From Shinisaurus crocodilurus (lineage: Eukaryota > Chordata > Lepidosauria > Squamata > Shinisauridae), in the NCBI GenBank assembly GCA_021292165.1, contig CM037878.1, forward strand, positions 292,130,971 through 292,194,970: 64,000 nucleotides of DNA, in the 5' to 3' direction. Position numbers and translations under genes: made by a program. Below, piece by piece: positions 56,331-64,000 of the stretch (position 1 is its first letter; each line of letters begins with the position of its first letter). The notes below the pieces were generated by a model. The model was not told the origin of the DNA and did not search any database. It saw only the letters and a list, made by a program, of their open reading frames with translations.

Positions 56331-56429
56331 ATGTTCTCCTGTGGTCTTCCTTCTTTCACAAGATTGGTCAATTTAGGGAATGCTGGGAGTTGTAGAACTT
56401 TTTTGATTGTGCCCTTAATTATATATTAC

Positions 56430-56860
56430 ATGATCATCATATATTGCACCCCAAACAACTTGGGACCAGGGTACCCGAGAGAGTACCTAGTTCTCCCTTG
56501 CCAACCTGCCCGGTCACTGAGGTCATCAGAGGACATTCTCCTGGGGGTTCGTCGTGGACCTGTGTGGCCCGATTGGGGTCCACCAGGAAAAGAGTGGTGG
56601 CCCCACTTCTCTGAAACTTCCTGGCTCCGGAGGTCACGCCGGCGCTGACACTGTGTTGTTTTCGGCGCCTGCTGAAGACATCTTTGTTCTGGGAAGCCTT
56701 TCTTGTTGACCAGCCATGGTTTTAAATGTTATCCTGTTTTTTTAATGTACGTATTGTTTTTATTCTTTTTATCTGTTTTATCTTTTTATTGTTCAGCGCT
56801 CTGGAATCTGCCTAGATATGGAGTGGTATACAAATACCGTAAATAAATAAATAAATAAAT
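56430..56860 (+). mobile_element. L2-like LINE 3' portion
   Basis: CTTGGGACCAGGGTACCCGAG through TGGTATACAAATACCGTAAA, a diverged copy with stops; its tail was the target for the LTR at 56866. Confidence 0.75.
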
Positions 56861-56865
56861 ATATC

Positions 56866-57606
56866 TGTGGAGAAAGCCCAACACAAGTCTGCACACACAC
56901 ACACACACACACAGTCTTCCCCTAAGGGAGGGGGCGAGGGAGGAGGGATGAAGTCACAGGAGAAGCAGCCAGACAGGTCGTCATCCCCAACAAAGAAGAG
57001 TCTCGGTGGAGATCCACAAAAACCCAGGAAGGACCATCAAGGATCATCAAACTATCAGGGCAGTCTCAAAGAGCTGTAAAGTACCAGTACGTCACCTTCT
57101 TCCCGGGCAGGAATAAGCCCACCTGAAACGAAGGGGCAGGCATAAGCCCCCATCTGACCTGGAGGGCGGGGAGAGCGGGAACTCCGGGGTAGAAAACCCC
57201 TCTCCCTTCCGGTAAAGGGTTGTTGGGAACCCAGGGTACTTCGAAGCCAGTCTCATCCCTGGATCAGCAGACCCGGAGCCAGGCTGAAACTGACTAAGCG
57301 TAGAGTCTCTGATCTGAGGTAATTGACCAGATTCAATCCGCTAGCCTAGGAGCCTGTTCATTGAGTAACGCAGGGGTCAACTAAGGTTGTGTTGACATTG
57401 TAGTATTCCTGGAAAGCTGTTAGTTCCGATCTGTGTTTTGTGTAAACAAATAAAAGCCTTATTTGGTCATTTAAAGGGCTTTGGTTTCCTCTTGTGCGCG
57501 AAAACCTCTCAGGTGGTCGCCAGTGTTCGTACGGGCTGTAACTCAGTGCCGGTTAACCCGTTAAGCGCCGAACTCACGCAAAGGATCCTGCTAGTGATCC
57601 TTCACA
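56866..57606 (+). mobile_element. Solo LTR, family B, copy 2
   Basis: 741 bp from TGTGGAGAAAGCCC to CCTTCACA, with an exact 5-bp duplication ATATC (56861-56865, 57607-57611). AATAAAAGCC near 57450 is a polyadenylation signal. It is inserted in the A-rich tail of an L2-like LINE fragment. It is related to the LTR at 31149-32955 by its start and general layout. No coding capacity. Confidence 0.85.
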
Positions 57607-58278
57607 ATATCCCATAGACAGCTAACCCATTCATAAATTGAAGGGGCGAGCTATAAAAAACCAAACCCACTCTCTTTTATATTGTGGGTGGACGGAAGGC
57701 CATTCAACATGAACATGAATAAGAGGTGCCGGATCAAAGCTCAGGTCCCCAGTTAGGTCTCCATGGCATAATAATCCATCCTTGATATGAGAAAGAAAGG
57801 AAAAAAAAGTCCCTGCAAGTTGCTAGCATCATTAAAAGCAGAACTGGACTTTGAAAGTCTCCATAAACCTCAGGGCTCAGTACTGGCAAAAAGCCTTAGA
57901 AGCCCAAGAACCATTTCACCTGGCCTACACACATCGTGGTCCTCCCTTTATTACCTGTGTGTTTTCATAGCAACTCTGCCAGGTGGTTTCCAGGGTGACC
58001 CCATCAGGCTGCGATGTAAAGCCTTTGGCTCAGTTGACACCTCCACCCGCCCCCCGCATCAGCTGTTATTGCCGACAGTGAATCTGGCTGAGTCTCTTGA
58101 GTTAGTTGGCTGGAAGTGAACTGGAGAAGATCAAATCTTCTCTTAGCAGAAAAGTAAGTGTGGCTGAACTACCACCATAGATCCAGCTCCTCTATTGGTC
58201 CTCTGTTGTAGAAGCAGAGGCTGTTCACATCATTTCAGTTTGTTTGGAAGGATGGAGCCACGCAAAGTGTATCTACCT
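57607..58278 (+). other. Upstream region of the MROH-like gene
   Basis: Unique-looking sequence with a strong donor-like AAAAGTAAGTG at 58150-58160. A non-coding first exon could end here, but this is unproven. Confidence 0.3.
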
Positions 58279-58412
58279 CAGGGGTAGGCAACCTGGTGCC
58301 CTCCAGATGTTTTGGACTACAACACCCATAAGCCCTAGTCAGCATGGCCAGTGATCAGGGTTTCTGGGAGTTGTGGTCCAACACATCTGGAGGGCTCATG
58401 GTTGACTGCCCT
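58279..58412 (+). mobile_element. hAT-like MITE (CAGGGGT type)
   Basis: Foldback CAGGGGTAGGCAACC to TGACTGCCCTG with arms TGGACTACAACACCC and GGGAGTTGTGGTCCA. No clear target duplication. Confidence 0.6.
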
Positions 58413-58615
58413 GGAAGATTCTATGTATTCCACAGACTACACTGGTTTAACAGTCATTCCCATTCCCCAAAGACTCCTGGGAATTGTAGTATGGAGCAGG
58501 GTCGGGGAGGGGGCTAAGCTTTTCTGAGAATTCTCTGTATCCTCACCAAACTGCAATTCCCAAATTCTCTAGAGATAGTCATGGCAAGACATCAGCATGT
58601 TGTGTTTGTTTTAAC

Positions 58616-58756
58616 CAGCCTTCCCCAACCAGGGAACTCTCCAGATGTGTCAGACTACAACTCCCATCATCCACAAGCCACATGCCCACCATGGGCTGTG
58701 GTTGATGGGAGCTGTAGTCCAACACGTCTGGAGAGTGCCCCAGTTGGGGAAGGCTT
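58616..58756 (+). mobile_element. hAT-like MITE (CAGCCTTCC type)
   Basis: CAGCCTTCCCCAACC to GTTGGGGAAGGCTTG with ACTACAACTCCCATC and GGGAGCTGTAGTCC arms. It is 180 bp upstream of the first MROH-like coding exon. Confidence 0.65.
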
Positions 58757-58931
58757 GATTAGAGAACATTAATTATTGGGTGGATTAGAAATGTAATACA
58801 TAAAAATAAATGTATAAACTATAATGACGTGTGCGTGTGAACAGTACCAAAATAAAAAAGCTCCTGCAGGAGAACTTGATTGCCTTTCTTAGTGTGAATG
58901 CACCCTGAAAAGCTGCTTCTTCCAGTTGCAG

Positions 58932-59182
58932 AATGGATCTGCAGAGCTACCTGGGAGAGGGTGATGACATTCTTGGAGAAACTCCCCGCTTTAGCTGGGA
59001 AGATTCCATTTCCGACACCTGTCTCGGTAGCCCCAATGGCCTGGACCTGAGCCACGGGGACATTCCGGATGAGTCAGCAGATTCTATTGCTGATGACAGT
59101 GGACCGCTCCTTAGATGCCTCAAGAGAATCTACCGGAAGGTGAAGAAGGAAAAAATAAGGAGACGTAGGACCATGACTTCAG
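58932..59182 (+). CDS. MROH-like gene, first coding exon
   Basis: A polypyrimidine tract and TTGCAG acceptor precede the ATG (58933) by a single base, so a 5' non-coding exon lies upstream. Eighty-three codons plus one base follow, MDLQSYLGEGDDIL to RRRTMTS, to a GTCTGT donor. The product is acidic with a short basic patch near its end. Confidence 0.75.
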
Positions 59183-62100
59183 GTCTGTTGCCGAAGGCAA
59201 GGCTTAATTGGTTGAGTTCTGTCTTTTTGTTTTATTGTTGTTTTTTTCAATTGCATTTTAATGGACTTGTTTTGATGTAATATTTTAATTTGTATTTTAT
59301 TATCATTAGCCGCCTTGAGTGTAACTTTTTGGCGGAAAGGTGGGATAGCCTTGTAGGCTCCTTCCAACTCTATGATCTATGAAATCTATGAAAATCTAAA
59401 TAACGTACGTATATAAATAAATAGTTTTGCAACCATGTGGGCTAGAAACATTGAATCTGGAAGCTGAGATAGTCATGCACATATCTAGGGAGGGATAGTG
59501 GTAGGACACATGCTCAGTGGTAGAACACATGTTTTGCACGCAGAAGGTCCCCAGTTCAATCCCGGGCATCTCCACTTAAAAACAGATAAGGTAGCAGGTA
59601 ACAGATCTGAAAGATCTGTCTGTCTGAGACCCCGAAGAGCTGCTGCCAGCTTGAGTAGACGGCACGAACTAGACTGACAAATAGCCAGACCTGGAATTAG
59701 GCCGTGCCCTGTGTTCCTGATTCTGGACCAGATTCTGCACATAATGTCATGCTTATGCAAGCAGAGAAGCTGAAGGTTCTTCAAGCATCCAGTAAGCAAA
59801 CTATCTTTGGGCCAAGCTGTTAGTTCCTTCTCCAGGGACATGTTTATTCGCATTGGGAGAGTAAATTAAGTTCTCTCTCTCTCTCTTCCCCCCCCCCCTT
59901 GTGTTTTCAGTCCCTGATCTCTCTGCGATGGCAACTATTTGGGAGGAAACTGAGCACCCCGGTTCTTCTCAGGAACCTGAGCTGCTGTTGCCATCCTGGA
60001 GGAGCACCATAGATTATTTCAACAGTAAAAAAGAGGTATGAGAAGCCTTCGCCCAGCCTGTAAAGTGGTGTTCTCTTTTTTCGTTGTTTGGAGGCCTTCC
60101 AGAAACCTAAGTATGGGGTTGGCAAGTGCAACTGATCGGGGAGCAGAGCTGGGAGCCCCCAGGCCAGGGAGCAGGGCTTGGGGAGAGGAGTGGGTGTGGC
60201 CCACGGACGAGCTCAAGCCTCTATGGATGAGCCATCTCCGCGTGCCGGATTTGCTCACCCATACCATGCAATCTGAGCCACTATGGCATTTTAAAATTTA
60301 TTTTCATTTATTTATACTGTACATTAGATATTTAATCCACCGAATAATCAATGTTCTGCAACAAGATATTGTGATGGCCACCAACTGAGATGTTTTTTTT
60401 AAAAGGGGGGTTGTCTAATTCATGGAGGATAAACTCATGGGAGGGTAAGGCTATCAGCAGCTTCTCTACTCCTGATGGCTATGTGCTGAAGCAAAGACTA
60501 CTAGCATTGAAAAAATGATCCTTCAACGCCAACTTCAGTGGGCCGGTCATGTTGTTCGAATGCCTGACTGCCGTCTCCCAAAGCAGTTACTTTACTCCCA
60601 ACTCAAGGATGGAAAGCGGAATATCGGTGGTCAATATAAGAGGTTTAAAGATGTTCATAAGGCTAATCTAAAAAAATGCAATATAAACATTGAAAACTGG
60701 GAAGCTCTGGCCCATGAACGATCTAACTGGAGGTTGGCCTTTCACAAAGGTTCCATGGACTTTGAAGAAGCCCGAGTGAAAGGTGAAAGGGAGAAACGTG
60801 CTAAGCGAAAAGCACGTCAAATGAATCCTTTATAGGACCATCTTCCATCTGGTAACCTGTGTCCTCACTGTGGGAAGCTGTGTGGATCTAGAATTGGCCT
60901 CCACAGTCACTTACGGACCCATCGCTAGAGTCTACACAATCTTCCTTTAGAATCTCCTCCTTTTATCCCGGAAGACAATCTTACTCGGTCACGAGTGATC
61001 ACCTGATGATGACTCTTGGATCAGAGGCAGCATGGCTCTGAACACCAGTTGCTGGGGAACACCAGTGGGAGAAGGCTATTGCCCTCTCATATCCTGGTTG
61101 TGGGTTTCCCATTGGGGCATGTGGTTGGCCGTGGTGGGGGAAAAGATGCTGGAGCAGAGATGCCTTTAGTATGATCCAACACAGCTCTTCTTATATACTT
61201 ATTTTTTATGTCCTTATGCTCACCGAGCGGCAGCATCTCCCCCTGCCCTACTCACTTCACCAGAAGTCGGAGCTCCAAAAAACTAAAGGCGCAATCCTAT
61301 GCATGTTTAGACAGGAAAAAAAGTCCTACAACTCCCAGCATTCCCCAGCCAGCCCTGTTTCTTCATCATCAATCTTTCAGTGAGAACAATTTAACTTTGT
61401 GAAAGGACTGCCAACCGGTCCTTTACTCAAGACCAGAGGATCAAAGGTGCAAAGCTGCCAGCCTTAGCTCTGCTGTCTTGACACTGATTCTCTCAGGGCC
61501 TTGCCCTGGGTCTATACACTGGATTTGGCACTGAACCACAGCGGAGCCACACACACATACACACACACCCCGTGTGGGGTAAAACCAGGAAAGTTTTATT
61601 TCAGGTAAACAGATTACAACAAAAGGGGAAAGTCGGCTTGTTTTGAAATACCAAGAACAAGATAAGATTAGGCAATTGCTGCCACCTGTCGTAAATCAGA
61701 CAGAAGCTGTAGCAGTGTTAAAAAGAACATATATATTGCATGATGCCAGCAAAAAAAGACTCAAGGCAAGTGGAAGAAAGAAGGAAATCTTCCCATGTGG
61801 AAGAAAATCAAACAAATGGCTGAGAGTTTTAATTTAATGATGTTAAAAATGACAAACATGATGGACCAATGTCAAAAGTCTTCAGAAGAGCAAGCAAAAT
61901 TTTTTAATGAACAAAAACAATCCTTTGAGAAATTAGAGAAAAAACTTGATGAAAGATTGACAGGTTTAGAAGTAACAATTAATAAAATGCAAACATCACA
62001 TGAACAAGTTTCCCAGGAGTTGGGTCGCACAAATCAGAAGGTCTTGACCTTAGAAGCTAAATGTCAAGAGACAGAACAACATCTTGAAAAATGCTTAAGC

Positions 62101-62663
62101 GATTTGGCGCTGATGGAGCTAAGGCGAAATGAGTGTTGTTTAAGATTGAGATCAATTCCAGAACAACAATCAGAAGACATTACAAAGAGGATTATTGAGC
62201 TTTTAGCAGATTTTTTGAGGATGGAAATGAAAGTTATGCAAGCAGAAATTGATAGAGTTTACAGAATTAACTCTTGTTTTGCTGTTAAAAATAATGTCCC
62301 GAGAGATGTCTTGATTTGGTTCGTCAGGAAAAGTTTAAGAGATCAAGTTATCCAACAACACTATAAGGAGAAAATGATGCTGAATGATGAGGGGAAAGAC
62401 GTGGAAATAATTGTTTTGAAGGAAATTCCATCAAGGATGCTGGGAGTTGTCGGCCAAAAACACCTGGGGACCCAAGGTTGGAGAACACTGCTTTAGCCAA
62501 TCAGGATGAACTTCATCTGGGCCAGGCAGGGGAGGCGACCCTTTGCCGCATTTGCATGCCAATAGCTGTGGCGCGGACTCTTGCAGCACCATCAGAGAAC
62601 TAGGTACATTTGCATGACTTTCCCAGCCCCCAGCTGGGATTATACTTGTTTACACGTGAGGAG

Positions 62664-62694
<31 letters not shown>

Positions 62695-63731
62695 GTGCAG
62701 GAAACTCTGATGCTTTTTCTCCACAAACTTGAACTGAATCCTGTTGGCATTTGGCTCACCTGCACTGATAATAATTATATACTTAGTCCCCCACCTTCAG
62801 GTCTTTCCCAGCAAACAGCTCACTCCCCACCATGGCATCGTCTCATACTAGAAATTCTGCATTAAAGGATGTTGAATGAAAAGGCAGAACTGTGCAATCC
62901 GCCCGTTTCTCCTCCCCTCTCCCCACTCGCCCCCCCCCCCATTTGCTTTAGGATGACATGATGAAGAAAAGTTTTTTGAGGTTCTTATCCATACTCAGCA
63001 AGACAATCAACTGGAATAACATGACTGAATTCTTTCTGGATAACTTTACGTCTGATGTTGTGGGAGCCATAACGGTGAGTTGGTTTCTTTCTTGCTTGCT
63101 TGCTTGCTTGCTTGCTTTCTGCTGCTTCCCCCAGAAAGGTTCAGAGCAGTTTAGGGTGCAATCCTATGCATGTTTAGACGGAAATAAGTCTTTGTGGCTG
63201 GCTGGGGAATGCCAGGAGCTGTAGGACTTATTTCGGACTAAACATTTATTGTATTGTAGCTTAAAGTTCTTCCTGCCAGTAACTCAGCTTTAGGAGAGAC
63301 ATTTCAGCCTTTTAGAATGACCTCTGCCAACAACCCCAGTGTTTCCAGACACAGTTCTGTCTTCCCTGGGTCTAATTCCATCTAAGACCAGAGCCTGCCA
63401 AGGCTTTCCTGACCCTGACGGTGCCCCCTCACGTATTGGCTAGCTCTGAAATGTGCTGTGTGTCCGCCTACGTTGGTTATGTGTCATTGAAGAGTCAGGC
63501 CTATGCCCATCAGTAGAGCCCATGTCGGTATCGTATTGACAGTAATCCCTGAGGATGCTTGTTTACATCTGGGAAGTGGCAACCTGACTTCCAGAGTGCC
63601 TTTCAAAACATGCCTGAGGATATCTCATTGGTTTTTTCCCTCCCCCCTCATCTACAGGAGATGGTAAAAAGAGAACTTCCAGAGCCCAGTGTCGTCTGCC
63701 TTCATGCCATGAGCACCATCATTGACTTAAG
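58932..63731 (+). CDS. Maestro HEAT-like repeat (MROH)-type protein gene, first four coding exons
   Basis: Four exons join in phase to about 190 residues and the gene continues past the right edge. Residues 1-60 are acidic (MDLQSYLGEGDD, DIPDESADS), then a basic stretch (RKVKKEKIRRRR), then a Pro/Glu/Ser linker. From about residue 126 there are amphipathic helices (KKSFLRFLSILSKTINW, then VVCLHAMSTIIDLR). That layout, a disordered N-terminus followed by HEAT-type helices ending near an alternating AM..I.DL segment, resembles MROH proteins, an armadillo-fold family of poorly known function, partly testis-enriched and expanded in sauropsids. The assignment is by resemblance only. All four exons have good splice sites, and introns of 728, 2916 and 583 bp. 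No frameshift is seen, so the gene is probably active. Confidence 0.6.
59341..59400 (+). mobile_element. CR1-like/SINE tail fused to a BovB-like tail
   Basis: AGCCGCCTTGAGTG..GGAAAGGTGGG (59309-59344) runs straight into ATAGCCTTGTAGGCTCCTTC, joining two retroposon tails. Confidence 0.6.
59500..59710 (+). mobile_element. tRNA-derived SINE, second family
   Basis: GCTCAGTGGTAGAACACATG and GTCCCCAGTTCAATCCCGGG are A and B boxes; AAGAGCTGCTGCCAGCTTGA follows in the body. It is not a tRNA gene: there is no closed acceptor stem. Confidence 0.7.
59911..60035 (+). CDS. MROH-like gene, second coding exon
   Basis: 125 nt after a C-rich tract and TTTTCAG; the first two bases complete a Val codon and the exon reads PDLSAMATIWEETEHP to IDYFNSKKE before GTATGA. 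It leaves in phase 0, as exon 3 requires. It looks like a disordered linker. Confidence 0.75.
60505..61012 (+). mobile_element. LINE 3' end fragment
   Basis: Sense copy of the same LINE C-terminus ([31 protein letters not shown]), a stop near 60834, a finger-coding segment and a GATGATGA tail. It lies in the second intron of the MROH-like gene. Confidence 0.85.
61020..61200. repeat. Dispersed repeat related to 5165-6275
   Basis: CACCAGTTGCTGGGGAACAC to ATGATCCAACACAGCTCTTC, next to the LINE at 60505. Confidence 0.55.
61595..62435 (+). pseudogene. L1 ORF1 remnant
   Basis: The frame from 61795 encodes about 214 residues before running into a MITE. It begins with a long coiled coil (KMTNMMDQCQKSSEEQAKFF, heptads through LEAKCQETEQHLEKCLSD), then an RRM-like domain (RRNECCLRLRSIPE, IDRVYRIN, DVLIWFVRKSLRDQVI). 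This is the trimer-forming RNA-binding ORF1 protein of L1. The C-terminal domain is lost. A related frame upstream (61643-61837) suggests a frameshift near the start. It is a dead intronic copy. Confidence 0.85.
62436..62490 (+). mobile_element. hAT MITE half-element
   Basis: Only the right arm of the CAGTGTT-type MITE is present, ending GGAGAACACTG. It truncates the L1 ORF1 remnant. Confidence 0.75.
62665..62695. repeat. (GT)n microsatellite
   Basis: GT run in the second intron of the MROH-like gene. Confidence 0.93.
62952..63074 (+). CDS. MROH-like gene, third coding exon
   Basis: Forty-one codons, phase 0 at both ends, DDMMKKSFLRFLSIL to SDVVGAIT, with acceptor TGCTTTAG and donor GTGAGT. 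It encodes two amphipathic helices consistent with the start of a HEAT-type array. Confidence 0.8.
63658..63731 (+). CDS. MROH-like gene, fourth coding exon
   Basis: 74 nt, EMVKRELPEPSVVCLHAM to IIDL plus two bases, acceptor CTACAG, donor GTAGGT. It continues the helical region. The next exon is beyond the right edge. Confidence 0.78.
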
Positions 63732-64000
63732 GTAGGTTTGCTTCTTGTTTAGTCTGTTAGCTAACTCCTGGTCTGACTTCTAACTCCTGGCCCGTGACAG
63801 TCACACGCCGACTACCTTTGAGCTTCCACCACTGTTGTTCGGAACAGGGAATCTGTTGTGTATTTGTGGCACAGGGTTGCAATATTCGCAAATGTACGAA
63901 CAGGTGGCATGTCATAGGTCTTGTCTATACTTCAGCTCCCATCTACTCCAGGGATGGGGGAGAAATTCATTCGGTTTACGTTTTAATGCGAATTTACCTA

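Noticed and set aside
59500..59580. Possible tRNA gene
   Set aside because: A and B boxes are present but there is no matching acceptor stem, and the sequence continues into a SINE body that recurs in inverted form at 41040-41465.
2135..62695. CRISPR-like regularly spaced repeats
   Set aside because: Repeats here are microsatellites or palindromic MITEs with target duplications; there are no equal spacers, and the genome is vertebrate.

Overview
The window is vertebrate nuclear DNA, almost certainly from a squamate reptile. Coding exons are short, follow GT-AG splice rules and sit in long introns. The interspersed repeats include a tRNA-derived SINE of the Sauria type with a BovB-like tail, L2/CR1 and L1 LINE pieces, a second LINE family encoding a C-terminal C2H2 finger, and many hAT and Tigger-type DNA transposons. 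The species cannot be named from the sequence.

Left two thirds (909-43765, minus strand): eleven consecutive coding exons of PGM2L1 (glucose-1,6-bisphosphate synthase, a phosphoglucomutase paralogue). Exon phases chain without a break over 1442 coding nt (about 480 residues). The start codon is at 43765 inside a CpG island (about 43380-44760). The last exons, encoding roughly the C-terminal 140 residues, lie beyond the left edge. Intron 1 is about 24.7 kb and is full of repeats.

Middle (44.8-58.1 kb): intergenic DNA made largely of transposons. It holds Tigger MITEs, a LINE with a 32-bp target duplication, an L1 tail with a 16-bp duplication, hAT MITEs (two inserted back to back), two solo LTRs, and an 834-bp hAT element (51564-52397). 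That hAT element has an exact 8-bp target duplication. Its interior looks like a captured CpG-rich promoter plus first coding exon, with two RFX X-box-like sites.

Right end (58932-63731, plus strand): four coding exons, in phase, of a gene whose product has an acidic N-terminus followed by helical segments resembling maestro HEAT-like repeat (MROH) proteins. The gene continues past the right edge. An L1 ORF1 remnant lies in its second intron.

The most notable item is the 51.6-52.4 kb element, a candidate Pack-type hAT carrying a gene start. Other structural curiosities are a 214-bp GC-rich palindrome inside a Tigger element nested in an LTR, a LINE with a snap-back 5' junction, palindromic hAT MITEs that each carry two ZNF143/THAP11-like motifs, and SINEs with a 5S rRNA-like head and a CR1-like tail. 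The two genes appear transcriptionally divergent and I see no functional link between them.
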